DNA of 64,000 nucleotides from Phallusia fumigata (taxonomy: Eukaryota > Chordata > Ascidiacea > Phlebobranchia > Ascidiidae). The stretch is from positions 62,001 to 126,000 of the forward strand of contig QXVZ01000846.1 in NCBI GenBank assembly GCA_008931825.1, written 5' to 3'. The position numbers and the translations under genes were made by a program. Below are positions 13,744-25,377 of this stretch, piece after piece. The notes below the pieces were generated by a model. The model was not told the origin of the DNA. It ran no database searches and saw only the letters and a program-made list of their open reading frames with translations. The stretch's first letter is position 1. Each line of letters starts with the position of its first letter.

Positions 13744-14904
13744 ATGAATAGGAATGACTGGTCTACTATCCCTGAAAATGTGCTGGTTGAAATAATGTCG
13801 TATTTGCCAGTCAATGACAGAGTTAATGCAAGTCTTGCGTGTGTCTGGTGGAAGGAATGCTTCCAACACCCAAGATTATGGACAAAATTTCTTTTCAAAT
13901 TCGACACGAATGCCCCAGACGAAGCAAAGGCTATTTGCAGCATTGATAAGTATTGTAGTCTCCTGAAGGACGTCAAAATGTATTTAAATCCATGGCATTC
14001 TGTGAGCAGGGACAGGGCAATTTATGCACTCAACGAAATGGCGTGGTCCCCAGCAAAAAAAATGAAAAAATTCGCGTTTCACTTTACTGGTTTTAACCCT
14101 TTGATGCTGGATAGCACCGAGATACTCAATGCGCTGAAGAATCTGTTTTCTCAATCAACCGAGACCGAATTTTTGCTGCGATTGCGGGTTATAGATCTTA
14201 CTGGATGCAATATTGCCTTTGACGATGAATTGGTCTTGATCATTGCCAAAAATCATCGCTATATTCGCGTTCTAAAGCTTCAAAATGATTGTTTCTTCTA
14301 CAATGTCACACCTAGCAGCATTCTTGAACTGGTAAAAACATGCCACCACCTTGAAGAACTTGATGTGTTCTGTGCTAGTCTGGATAGCGAGGTCATTGAA
14401 ACCTTGGGAAACAATCCGGATTGCGCTATGAAGAAACTCAGATTAGTATGCAACAGCAAAAACAGAAGTTGTCCTGCTGTTTCGAGTTCAGCTTGGGCAG
14501 TTTTATCCAACCATGGCGTTGAAGTGACCATTATGATCGAGAGCAGCACGCCTTCTGCAAACGTTGATGAGATTCTGTGTGAAGACATACCTTTGGTGAA
14601 CCTCTGGTGGGACGTAATGTATGAACCGGATGCCAGAACAATGTTTCGTATTGCAGAACAGTACAACACTACTCTGCGTCGATTTAAAATTACCAATGGT
14701 TCATCATCGTCGCTGACAACTACAGATTTTCAAGAAGCTCTGGAGCTAATTGTCTTGAAATGTACTAAGCTAACACATTTGTATGTTACATTGCCTCTGA
14801 GTGCTACGACAGTCGGTGATCTTCTTGATGGTAGAGATTTTGTGGAATACACGCTGAAGTGTTCAAGAAACGGGATAATAGAATGGGTTTCTAATCAAAT
14901 TTGA
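13744..14904 (+). CDS. F-box protein, FBXO33/FBXO39-like, intronless (copy A)
   Basis: Uninterrupted ORF of 386 residues. An N-terminal F-box lies at about residues 4-50 (WSTIPENVLVEIMSYLPVND, then a W/LW-containing second half). A leucine-rich-repeat-like body follows, including KKFAFHFTGFNPLMLDS and NVTPSSILELVKTCHHLEEL. F-box proteins bind Skp1 and recruit substrates to SCF ubiquitin ligases; the substrate is unknown. The layout, the FTG-NPL segment and the LxxL repeats resemble FBXO33/FBXO39, and the length fits FBXO39. I chose ATG 13744 because it aligns with the start of the paralog at 17818. An in-frame ATG at 13606 would add 46 residues with no F-box similarity. AATAAA lies at 14923-14928, just after the TGA. 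The lack of introns, unlike its neighbours, may point to a retrocopy origin or ancestral intron loss. Confidence 0.88.
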   Translation: MNRNDWSTIPENVLVEIMSYLPVNDRVNASLACVWWKECFQHPRLWTKFLFKFDTNAPDEAKAICSIDKYCSLLKDVKMYLNPWHSVSRDRAIYALNEMAWSPAKKMKKFAFHFTGFNPLMLDSTEILNALKNLFSQSTETEFLLRLRVIDLTGCNIAFDDELVLIIAKNHRYIRVLKLQNDCFFYNVTPSSILELVKTCHHLEELDVFCASLDSEVIETLGNNPDCAMKKLRLVCNSKNRSCPAVSSSAWAVLSNHGVEVTIMIESSTPSANVDEILCEDIPLVNLWWDVMYEPDARTMFRIAEQYNTTLRRFKITNGSSSSLTTTDFQEALELIVLKCTKLTHLYVTLPLSATTVGDLLDGRDFVEYTLKCSRNGIIEWVSNQI

Positions 14905-16675
14905 ACTTGCTTGATTCGTGCAAATAAATGCCTTGAATTTGCATAGCTTGCATTGCCATTTAACAACACTGCTTAAAGAAATGCGGTCTAATGCAAACTC
15001 CCAGTTTTTCTATGTTTTTTGAGGGTTTAAGTTTTAGTTGCGTTGTGGTCGAGCTTCGAAGGACTTCAATGCAAACAGAATAACGAAAACCTACATGTCA
15101 TCTACATTTGACATGTTTTTACACCGAAGTTCAACTTAGGTTAGTTCGTTATTTATTCGTTTTTACGCGGCCTATGTCAGAGCTATAGGTATACCCACTA
15201 GGGCTCCGACTTTCCGCAGCGGGCAACCGGCGCCCGCGAAGCAGTCGCTGTTTCCTAATTTAAGTCATATAGTGCGGTCTATATTTAACTGTTTAGCTTT
15301 ACGTTACTTCGTTTATAAGCTTTCGCAGCGTTCACGTCAAAACTATTTACAGTGGCCTGTCTAAGTGTCACAGTTTAGCTTCCAAGTTCACCGTCTATCT
15401 AACTGCCGCAGGTTGGGCTTAACTCCTTACCAGACCGACGGTAATTTACACTAATAACGCGTGATCGGAGATCAACCATTTATTAGACTAAGGTGCGGAG
15501 GGGGATTCCCGTGACAACTCTCCAATTGGTCAGGTTCGAATTGCGACCTGTTTTGCAATAATATTGTTTAAAAACTCGTATAGCGCGACTGTGGCATGTG
15601 TATTTGTTTACCACATGATACTCTATCGTGAAAAACGATTGCTTTTGTCCATGGAAGCGGTAAAGTGTGCCATGTGGCCATTTCACAGTCATTACTAAGC
15701 TGTCACTTTTGTTGCTTCTCGACCTTCATCGCTGTTCAATGCATCACATGATAATACTTCCGGTAATCAGCATCCTGTGACTGGGTTAGTTTGTGCGCGA
15801 AGTTGCACAGGAAACTCTTTCGATGCATTCATTTCTTGGTCTGCTTAAACTAAAAAATAATTTTTTGGTTGAAGGTGCCACATTTTAATTGTCCAAAGCC
15901 TTCATTAAAAGCCTCGATTTAGGTGATCCCTGCTCCTGGCAAACATCTCAATAAATGTAACGCGAACGCGCTGTGTCTGCTGCTTGTGTCACAATACATT
16001 TTGCGAATTTGATGTATGTGGAACATAACTCAAAGAAGAACAGTTTCGTATTTCTCTATTTGCAAGTTTGCTATCAGAAAACGAAATAATTGCTTTAAGT
16101 GCACTTTTGAAAATAAAGATAAACATTTGTACAGAAATTTTGATAAAAACACTGTTATACTGCTGAGAAAGATGAAAAATGTACTTCACAAACATATAAA
16201 ACATAAAAAGATGGTGTTACATTGCATGGGACAACAGAAACAAATAATTACACATAAGTCAGTTCAAAAATGAAACATTTCATGCAGCAAAATATGAAAC
16301 TGTAACAAACACTTGAATTAAAGCAATGGAACATAATTGATAATCAAGGTGCAAGAAACACTACAAAACACAAGACCTGCATGGTAAGGCAAAGATGATG
16401 GGTGTTATGTAATATACATGTGAAGACCTTTCAAAGTTATTTCCAATGTTTCTTGCCAAAACTGCCCAGCAGAAGAAGGTGTTAACCACCTACCCCTAAA
16501 CCTCTTTCTATTAGTTTAGTGTGGTGGGAATTGATCCAACAGCAGAGCGTAATCGAGAAAAAGCATAACCCAACATATAAATCGCTGAATGCTTGACCCC
16601 TGGTTTCAAATGCTCTCTCTGATATATTTTTCAAATGGTATATTTGATGAGTTGCCATCTGACCCACAGTACATT
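14905..16675. other. Spacer between convergent F-box genes
   Basis: Holds both 3' UTRs; AATAAA at 14923-14928 serves copy A. No coding exon was recognised. A GC-richer patch near 15200-15260 and a motif near 15490-15520 that partly recurs near 27190 were noted, with no function assignable. Confidence 0.45.
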
Positions 16676-17818
16676 TTAGGGGTTTACATATTGGCAATAC
16701 AAGGTACAGTTAGTAAAGGTTTTCATGGTTTTTATGCGAGTAATGGTCTCTACTTGCAATGAGCAATAGCAGTGTAATTCTTCCAGTTTATCACACCTCG
16801 AAACTAAATCCAGTAAAGCAGGCTCCAGTCCAGGTGGGGCTTTTGTAGAGTGGTCTAAACTCGTATGAAAACTCAAAAACTTCAAAGTGCTCCAAAAAGT
16901 CCTGCCAATGTGGTTTAACTCATCAGTAAGCCAACCATATACTTTCAAATGCAGTCTAGTCAATGGAATTCCAGCACACAGCATTGGTATAATAAGGTGA
17001 TGAGGCATTGTCATATGAAACTGTAACGTAACTTCTGCTTCTGAATTTGCTTCTTTAAATTTCTCCCACATTTCAGTTTCTATCTTTGCTTTGTACTTGT
17101 CACTTCTATTCCCAAGAAGGGACAGGACCTTAAATGGCACTTTACGTTTCTCACACATAGCTTCCATTACAGTATCATTTAGACAATGATAAAATATGTC
17201 AAGTTCTTCAAGATAGGGGCAGCTTTTAATGAGCTCTTTTATACTACTTGGCGTTACATTGTCAACAAGGCATGAATTTTGAAGGCGAACAACCCTCAAA
17301 GCTTGGTGTTGTTTTGCTAAAGTCAGAATTAAATCGTTATCCAAAGCGATGTTACAGTGATTTAGATCAACATATGATAATTGGAACACAATTTCTTCTT
17401 CAGGCTTTCTTGAAAAGAGACTTTTTAAACGATCTAAAATTTCCTGGCCATTGAAACAAAGTGGGTTCGATCCAGTAAAATGAAAAGCAAATTTTTGAAG
17501 TTTTTTCTTCTGGGTTGAAGTCAGCTCATCCATAACAAGAAGTGCTCGTTCCCGGCTAATTTTTTGCGCTTGGTTGATGTAAATTTCCACATCTTTAAGG
17601 TCTTTGCAGTATTTTTCGATACACGTTATGGCTTTGCCTTCATTGTCGATATCAGTATCAAACTTGAACATAAATTTGTTCCAAAGTTTTGGATGATGAA
17701 AGCATTCTGACCAAGATTTGCAGACAAGACTGGATTGCAAACGGTCGTTTACTGGGAGGTATGAGAAAATGTCTACCAGTATATGGTCGGGAAGGGTTGA
17801 CCAGTTTAGATATTCCAT
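16676..17818 (-). CDS. F-box protein, FBXO33/FBXO39-like, intronless (copy B)
   Basis: Single ORF of 380 residues starting MEYLNWSTLPDHILVDIFSY. The F-box covers about residues 5-50, followed by the same body as copy A: KLQKFAFHFTGSNPLCFN, NVTPSSIKELIKSCPYLEEL, and a cysteine-containing C-terminal repeat area. Predicted role: substrate adaptor in an SCF (Skp1-cullin-F-box) ubiquitin ligase. The two copies are homologous from the F-box to near the end but clearly diverged, so the duplication is old. They lie tail to tail with 1.8 kb between them, an inverted duplication. The start is fixed by the alignment with copy A. No polyadenylation signal was found close to the stop. Confidence 0.88.
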   Translation of the reverse strand: MEYLNWSTLPDHILVDIFSYLPVNDRLQSSLVCKSWSECFHHPKLWNKFMFKFDTDIDNEGKAITCIEKYCKDLKDVEIYINQAQKISRERALLVMDELTSTQKKKLQKFAFHFTGSNPLCFNGQEILDRLKSLFSRKPEEEIVFQLSYVDLNHCNIALDNDLILTLAKQHQALRVVRLQNSCLVDNVTPSSIKELIKSCPYLEELDIFYHCLNDTVMEAMCEKRKVPFKVLSLLGNRSDKYKAKIETEMWEKFKEANSEAEVTLQFHMTMPHHLIIPMLCAGIPLTRLHLKVYGWLTDELNHIGRTFWSTLKFLSFHTSLDHSTKAPPGLEPALLDLVSRCDKLEELHCYCSLQVETITRIKTMKTFTNCTLYCQYVNP

Positions 17819-18625
17819 TACACTATGGTAAAGCTGAACATGCCTTTAGTTAAGCAACACTTTCATATTAGGCAGACTTATTTGCCTCATATGACTATCA
17901 CTATCGAGTATGGTCAATGCTACCCTAAAGGCCTAAACATGTGAAAAAACGAAACTATTTTAACAGCTATGTATTAAAAAAATCTGCTACATCAAAATCG
18001 AGACAACAAGTCTTAAATTGATCTACTCGGGACATTTAAACGTGAACAGACAATACATCTGCAGCGTTTCAGAACATTTTTCGGCACCATATTTGGACAC
18101 GGTTTTCAGCAAAACAAACTTTCTAACAACGTGAGATGATGCCTTTTTCCCTTTTATCAAAAGTAAAAGATTTGGGCAATGATGCGTTACAATCACGAGG
18201 ACGTTTATTTCAAAGACATCGTATTCCCTGCATTTTTTTCTTAAGCGGGTTGTTTGCGAACTTCTTTGCAATATGTTGCAAACTGCGATTAGTAATGATG
18301 CAGATTTTTTTATGGCGAGACATCCGCCATTAAGGAAAAAATAAAATTTAAATTTTTCCCGCCTTGTGTTTTGTTAAAAAGGTTTATTGTTCCAGTAAGC
18401 CAGCGTGTGTGGTGTAACCGAGCTGTTTATCAGCTAACTAACATATTTTTTTCCCAAATCAAACATCCTGAATTTAAACTTTCCTCAAATGTTTGTTACT
18501 CGCAATTTAGTTTATTCTGCCAAAATTAGCCCAAGAATTCACCTAAAAAGCATTCCAGAATAATCTGCTATTCTACTTTAATGGTGGTCACAAAGCAAAC
18601 ATGTTTCAAATAAAATCATTTTATC
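17819..18625. other. Intergenic, 5' side of F-box copy B
   Basis: No supported gene. Short open frames on both strands around 18020-18330 overlap each other and lack any recognisable domain. Confidence 0.4.
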
Positions 18626-18631
18626 TTTATT
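18626..18631 (-). terminator. Polyadenylation signal of the selenoprotein candidate
   Basis: AATAAA on the minus strand, 172 bases past the TAA stop and about 60 bases past the SECIS-like hairpin. The hairpin would therefore lie inside the mature 3' UTR. Confidence 0.65.
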
Positions 18632-18689
18632 TAACTGTTTTATTATATTTCATGTGCAACAAAAATATTTTTAAGGGTACATCAACTTA

Positions 18690-18760
18690 GGAACATATGG
18701 TTTCAAAAAAACTGCACCCAATACACTGGTTTTGCACAGTTTTTTGTCATTAGTTGTTCC
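18690..18760 (-). promoter_or_regulatory. SECIS-like element (form 2) in the 3' UTR
   Basis: On the minus strand, a 71-nt hairpin starts 43 nt after the stop codon. The lower helix pairs GGAACA with TGTTCC. The core has ATGA at 18747-18750 facing GA at 18703-18704. The upper helix pairs AAAAAACTG with CAGTTTTTT and is extended by two G-U wobble pairs and a C-G pair. The apical loop opens with AAAA and contains CCA...TGG, able to form the extra mini-stem of form 2 SECIS elements. These are the hallmarks of eukaryotic SECIS elements (ATGA/AA/GA quartet geometry), which bind SBP2 and direct selenocysteine insertion at UGA. Its place behind a gene with a TGA at a redox-active position makes chance unlikely. 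Confidence 0.88.
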
Positions 18761-18802
18761 TTCAGCCAAGTTCCAATAAAAAACATTGACATTTTAAACA
18801 AA

Positions 18803-20901
18803 TTAAAGAGATTGCACTGGGAATCTTTGTGCTATTTGATCAAATACGCTTTGCATTGTTGCTGGAGGTTGTGCTCCAGCAAATGCAGGTTGTCCATTGA
18901 ACACAAACATAGGGACACCTAAAAAAAAGTAAATACAAATATATTGATCTTGTAGCCCCCTAAAGTTTGTGAATTGGGCCATAGAAGTGCATCATTTCGT
19001 TTTCTTTCGCTATTGGTATAATTGTTATGATGTTATAATCACCAACTCCGTTAAATTACATGAAATTTAAAAAAATCTGTGTATTCACTGTCTCCCCTCC
19101 CCAATAAAATGTGTGATTAGCAACTTTGCATGTAATTGGACTTCCAGCATGCAGAAACAATCATGCCACAAAAGTATATAGGTATCAGTGTAAAATAATG
19201 TAGTGAATATGTATACTGGTAAATTGGGTTATGGTGTCTGTGGATTTGCAATATGAAAAGGAAAGCCAACCATTTTGATTTTCAATTTTGTAGGAAGGGC
19301 CTCTGTAATTAAATTACTATATAAGCATGTTCCCAGAAAGGTTTCACCTGTATTTATTCTTAGTCGTTAAAACAATTTACTGTAAAAACATAGTTTGTAT
19401 ACCCTTTAGGGAAACCATGACTTACCACTTCTTGCAATTTGACCTGATTGTGCTGCCATTTCTTTCACCATCTGGTGATTGTTGGAGTTGGAGACATAGT
19501 CTTTCACTTCTGCCTCATCCATTCCAACACTGGCTGCAAGTTTGGAGACTACTTCCACATCAGGGTATTCCCCATCAGTGAAGTAACTGTTGAATAAGGC
19601 TTCCTGCAACTGCATAAGCAATACATGTGTATGCATTAATCTGCGACTTCTGTTTTTGCTGGGTTTATTTCCGATGTCAACTTGTGTTCAACAATGTAGC
19701 AGTGGGCATATCCCTCCTATTTGCTGAAAACTGAACTTCAGCAGGTACCCACCTAATTTAAATGTTTGTTTACCAAACATACTATGGCTAGGTGTTACCA
19801 AAGGTTTTGTGATGTTTTTTCAACGAGGTTGGTATAGATTTAGTGCCACTATTATGGTGCCTAAATTGGTAACAAAAAAAATTACATTGTTTTGCAGTTT
19901 TCCACTTGGATCTTTCTGTAAAGCAAGCACTAACGCACAATGTCCAACAATGGTGTTTGGAAATCTTGATTGCTTGTAAGTAAAATCAATTCCAACTTCT
20001 TTTCCCACATTCTTTAAGCGGTTTGATCTAAAATTTAATATTTTTACATGTCAAACACTTCTGTTGTAAAATCAATGTTGTTTTAAGTACAGGATACTTG
20101 TGGTAAAAATGCTGTTAAATAATTATGACTGGGTGTGCTGTGCCACAGTGGCATTTTACTTGCAAACTTTCTAAAAATATGCGTTATTAATCATTAAAAA
20201 TACTAAAGGAAAAACGTTCTCAGTAATTTGCTCGGCAAAAAGCAAAGGCCTGATCACAAAAAGTTACGGTGCATTTACAAGATACATATTTGTGTTGGAT
20301 AAATTGTATTATAATGACATAATTATACATAAACTTAAAATAAAATGCAATACTTTACCCTCCTGAACTGGGTCCATATTGTGGAGGTTTAGGTACTCCC
20401 TCCATAGGCATGTTGGGTCGCAAAAGGTATGGCTCCCATGTTACCTGAAGAAAGATGACTTTTTTTCAATGGACAAACTGACAGAATCAAAATTATGCAC
20501 AAAAAGATGGCATAAAAACTACAAAGCTGTAATGTATGAAGGTTTAGTTCTACTCTGTCCTTCATCCTTAAGTATATCGCTGTTGTTAAGGCAAACAAGT
20601 AAAACAAAGGTTAGCAACGTGTTTTTTTTTAATTTGTCATTTGACAAAAACTGACAAACAAATTATGGTCTCTTTTCTGGCTTGAAAACATTTGCAATAT
20701 TTATGCTTCATTTCTATCTGAAAGATTCTTAAAAACAATTTACAACATTATCGCAAAACCACTGTAACTCACCTTAAAATTATACTTGTCTTTACATGCT
20801 GACATGGCAGTTTCCAAATTCCTTTTCCCAACCCAACACCAAGGTCACATAATGTCAGAAATAACCTTGACATGAATATTTTTTGAAGCTGATGATGCCA
20901 T
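18803..20901 (-). CDS. DsbA/FrnE-family thiol:disulfide oxidoreductase, candidate selenoprotein (Sec at codon 19)
   Basis: Minus-strand exons are 20773-20901, 20359-20444, 19886-20027, 19426-19609 and 18803-18918, giving 218 residues if TGA is read as selenocysteine. Exon 1 reads MASSASKNIHVKVISDIM, then TGA, then PWCWVGKRNLE. Homologs read ..CPWCYVGK.., so the TGA falls exactly on the first cysteine of the CxxC redox centre, giving U-P-W-C. Other family marks are VTWEPYLLRPNMP, VGKEVGIDFTY, ALFNSYFTDGEYPDVEV, and near the C-terminus GVPMFVFNGQPAFAGAQPP, whose GVP holds the cis-proline of the thioredoxin fold. The length matches FrnE-like proteins (about 210-240). There is no signal peptide, so it is probably cytosolic. 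All five exons join with consistent phases and no other stop, which argues against a pseudogene. A SECIS-like hairpin lies in the 3' UTR. The physiological substrate is unknown; dithiol/selenol redox chemistry is inferred from the family. Confidence 0.88.
20845..20847 (-). other. In-frame TGA, proposed selenocysteine codon
   Basis: Codon 19 of the DsbA-like gene, in exon 1, flanked by reading frame conserved on both sides (VISDIM before, PWCWVGK after). A one-base change from TGC or TGT to TGA would produce it. Position and 3' UTR context favour recoding over a nonsense mutation. Confidence 0.85.
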
Positions 20902-23900
20902 TCTGACTCAGCTTTTGAACTGAGCCCAACAATTTTTTTTGTTACAAGCTCAAATTCTGCAACAAGATTATGTAAGTTACTTTTTTAAAATATGTGGTTG
21001 CCCATTACGTTCCAAGCTAAATGGCGTGAAAACTCAAACTGTTAAATAAACAACAATACATTAAGTTTGTTTTAAATTTGCATTTTGGCGAAGGAACAAT
21101 CACATAAGGTAACTAGAAATTTAATGCAAGTACAGGCACATTTTGCCACATCACTGTTAAATGTACGCATTTTGACATGAAACAGACACAACTGCCACCT
21201 ATTTACGGCCAAACTGTAACCAGAACAATTTTATTCTGAACCTCCTTATCCAACCTTTATTTTGAAGTCCAAATCTGTTGCGTCACAAGTTTTTTATACA
21301 CAACAATGACAGAGCAAATCTCTGCAGCCCAGAAAAATCGCTGCAATGACTCAGCGATTTTATTACAACTTTGTTACGCACCAGTGACTTTCATTATTGT
21401 GACTATTTTTATGGGCAAACAGGACACAAAATTACTTTCAGCGATATTGTTTGGTTTTTCTCCGCCACATTCGTTTCACCACGCCATTAATGCAAAAGGG
21501 GGTTTACACCGAGCTTCGATTTGTCGACCGAAAAGGCCTTTGTTGGGACGTTTTCCTACAGAAAAAACTGAGCCCAGTTACCACAAGCTACAAACATATT
21601 AACACCTTTGGCAGTAAACCTCTTGGGGAGGACGCTCCTCTGAAGAGGGTCCCTCAATAAAAAACTCGAGAACGTTTAGCTAATGTTCAAAACTACGAGA
21701 CAAAAAAATTACGATTCTAACACTGAACTTGTATTTGATACTCAGCATACCGATAACTGCCAAAATAAGCAGCCTTGGTACGGCGTTTTGCTGCTTTTTA
21801 CATGTCAAAATAACATGGTTTGCTTTTATAAAATGTCATAGACAATAGTATCACCAAGGCTACAAACTTTATAATGACGTCATTAGGAAAATATTATAGC
21901 CTCTATTAGTTTTTTGGTAAAGCTCTGCCAATAGAAATACGCTATCGGTTAGCAGTCGGTTTTCTAACTTTGTTCGTCACGTTTTGACCTGTTGTGTCTT
22001 AAATAGTTTCATGTAGTCATAGGCTATTGGATTAATAACGTCACATGATTGCGCTTAGGATTTGCGTGCTTTTTTTTTTGATGTTTCCGCGTGATGCGAC
22101 AGTAAGCTAGATGAGTTATTGTTTATTTTTTGCGACTATATGTTACAATTAGCGAACCAACAAACATGGCAATTTTCGTTTTAGGCTTTGTTTCATGGTT
22201 ACCAAGCTTAAACTATTCGAAATTTAAACAGCATTTTTTTTGTTAGGGTCCGTTTTCTTGCAGGGCGCATATGTTGTTTTACTCTCCTTTTTTGGCTTTG
22301 GTCATTGTGGTGTACCGATTGCTTTGTTTAATCTGACAGTCCAAATCCCAATTCGAAACTCTAGTTCACTATAGTCCTTCAAAGTGGTCAAAGTTTTTAG
22401 ACAACATATCCGTTTTTGACTCAAAAACATACCAAGAAACTAAATGAAAGGAAAATTTAAACAAAAAGACCAAAAACGTATCATGTACCACGTAAAGGAT
22501 TAGGCTGCCCCCATGACGTCACAAACGAAAATAAATAACTTTTTAAAGTCCCCGAAATTTTCCGACAAACATATCCAAACCAAATTAAGTGCCCAATGCG
22601 TTATGTAATCCCCCCCCCAAATGGATAAAATTTAGGATCTAATTAGTATAAAGTATGAAAAACAAAACAAAAAACTCGTGATGGCAAATCGTTGGGGCGC
22701 TACGAAAATAACTTAATGCGTTTTGCGTTAAATGCAAAAATAGATTTTTATTACTACCAATAAAATGTCCGAGGCCCCGGAAATTTAACTAATTTTCCCA
22801 CTTCCTTATATGGACCAATGCTTTCGCTGAGCTCTAAGTTCTTTATCTCAGTTATTGGCAAAAACCTATCGTTTCTGGAGTTATTTGGTATGTTTACTAA
22901 CATTTTTGAACGCTAAAAGAAGGCAGCTTTCAAGTTTGCGAAATCCCCGCTAAGAATAAAATGTAAGATTTCAATCTGTTATAGTGGACGACTTGCGCGA
23001 CATTTGCCACTTTAACCACTGCTAATTTGACACATTTATGAAACTTTGTAAGTTCTGTTCAAACTATTGCGGCCCGTTGCTACGTTTTTGACAATCTTTA
23101 CACAGTACAACAACGCTTTTCTACAATAAAAGTGTGGCAATTATGAGCACTGGTGTTTTGCATATCGATTGGAACTTGTTGCTTGCGTACGCACGAAAAA
23201 CTTTGAGCTAACAAGATATTTGTATTAAAAAAGCGTGACTTGCATTTTCAAAATTTGCAATAATATTTATGCAAATTTTGCACTTTGGCTGATATCAAGC
23301 TCAATATCGAATCGAACAGCCGAAAGCAATTAAGTAGCACGTTTACCCTTTTGTGGAAAATTCGTTCACATGATTTTCAAAAACAGCAAAGCGAATGATT
23401 TCAGACCCTTTTAACCTTGTATTGTAATTGCAGCATTGCATGCATAAGTTGCTAAAAAAGCGTTCGTTCCTTTTTAGCCACCTAAACCCTCAGTAATATC
23501 TCCAAATAAACCTATTTTTTACTTGGCCTATTTTGGCAGTGCCGGATTAATTGAAGTTCTATATTGTTTAAGGAACCCCACAGAACCTCTGTGCATAGCC
23601 GGAAAAGCCCCACTGTTGTGTTTTGCAAATCTAACCCATACTACGTAATTTCAAAACTTTTTAACAAATTAATCCAAGGACGTTTTAACCTTTTTTGGTA
23701 CCTCAAGGTAAAAATACCTGGTGAAGGGACATATTCTTCATTTTCACAAAACACTTGGCGGGATTTGCCTCTACAGAGTATATACCTATAAAAAAACTTA
23801 TTTCATGACGTACTTTGCGAAATTATAAACGTAGTGTGGTTTTTGTGCATTTGTGAAGTTCCAAAATCTTTAAATTACTAAAAATTTAGGTGATAAAATG

Positions 23901-25254
23901 ATAGATTAAACGGCGTTTGTGGCATAAAATTGCAATTGTACGTACTCGGCCTCAGAATGCTAAAACAAGGTTGAATATGTATAAATCTCGTTTTCTACTA
24001 TCTGCCAAGCAGTAAGTATGCTTTGTGATTCTTTGCGGTGATCCTGACGTAACCTCTGGTCTTCTGACGTGGAAGCATACTATTAAACACGGACAGAAAT
24101 CAAACAAGTTACATGTAATCTGCTTAACCACGTCCTAAATCTTTAATAACATGCGCTTATCTGGTCGGTGTATGAACACGGTGAACCACTGGAGTAGCAT
24201 ATTTTTGATAAACCTCGTTTTGTCAAACTTTAAACAACTTTAACTGGCAGTTCTTGTTCGCAATGAATTGTACTGTTTATGTTTATGTCCTTAAAAATTG
24301 TGTAGCTCCTGTTTTGTGGTTTGAAATTAGCCAACTTTAAACCACTGTACTTAGTCATGTTAGGAAAATATTTTATTATGTAGCCAAATTTTCAAACGTC
24401 AATTGTGTTTACTCTTATGATGTTAATGTTATTCCGTCGGAGACACAAACATAAACGCGTGTGTTTTCTACGGTATAGTTTCCTTCGGAAATGCGCATTT
24501 TTGTATCATACCAAAGTCAAGTTTATCTTCACAATTTTCAATATCTGTTTTAATTTTCACTCTTATAAAGAATGTGGAGACCTTATGAGCGGCAACAAAC
24601 GAATAATTGTGGGTAATTAACGGCGGCCTAAATCCAATCAGCGAACTCCCTTACGTGACGTAATCATGGGAAGTCACAACTTTTGGCGGCTCTTAAATTG
24701 GCGCCACATCATTAGTCGGAGCCATAATTGTTTTGGCTCGGACATTAAGGGTTGGCTTGGATTGAATTTACAGTTGTAGTCGTAGCCAGAGAAAAGTCGA
24801 GACGAAGAGTTGCCTACCTGGATTGTGAAGTGCGGATTTTCACACCAACTGTTTTTACCCGACATTAGCTGAGAAAAATTGTTTAATATTTTCTGCACAA
24901 AACTTTTTAAGTTTTTGATTGAAAGTATGTTAAGGTGCCAATTAAAGCCCCATAAAACTCCGACCTTAAACTTTTGCGTATTTACTGCCTTCCAGACTAG
25001 TATATATCGAAAAACTATGATTTTGTTTGTTGAAGATCAGTTTGTTGCAGAAACTACACCGATAGTTCATGTAAGCAACCGACGAAATTAACATGCTTGG
25101 CAAAATCGATTTAAATGGAAATATGTCGAGACGATTGTTTACAATACAGTGGTCAGTATGCAAATGTATCCAATTAGCCCAGTCGTTATGTAATGTAGAA
25201 GGCAAGTTGTGAATACGTGGCGTCTCCAGGCAATAATAGGATTCGTTGGATTCA
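20902..25254. other. 4.3-kb intergenic region
   Basis: Contains the upstream region of the DsbA-like gene. No exon with recognisable similarity was found on either strand. The short open frames (for example 98 codons at 21306-21602) have no family features and overlap in several frames. Confidence 0.45.
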
Positions 25255-25280
25255 TATAAAACCGCAAAAGGTTGTTAAAA

Positions 25281-25377
25281 ATGTTTTATTTTGGCAAGAA
25301 AGTGTGGCTTGTGTATTGTTTTTCGTTCAGCGTTTTGGTTTGTACAGTTGAAAAACAAGAAGCGGTTAAGATTCCAT
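25281..25377 (+). CDS. Possible orphan signal-peptide exon
   Basis: ATG followed by GKKVWLVYCFSFSVLVCTVE, which looks like a signal peptide, then a GTAAGA donor in phase 1. A TATAAAA lies at 25255-25261, rather too close to the ATG for a standard start site. The phase would fit the trefoil exon at 26940, so this could be an alternative first exon of the secreted gene downstream. It could also be a 49-codon peptide if unspliced, or chance. Confidence 0.25.

Noticed and set aside
20845-20847. Reading the TGA in the DsbA-like gene as a nonsense mutation (pseudogene)
   Set aside because: All other exons are open with consistent phases and splice sites, the family motifs downstream are intact, the TGA lies on the redox cysteine, and a SECIS-like hairpin is present.
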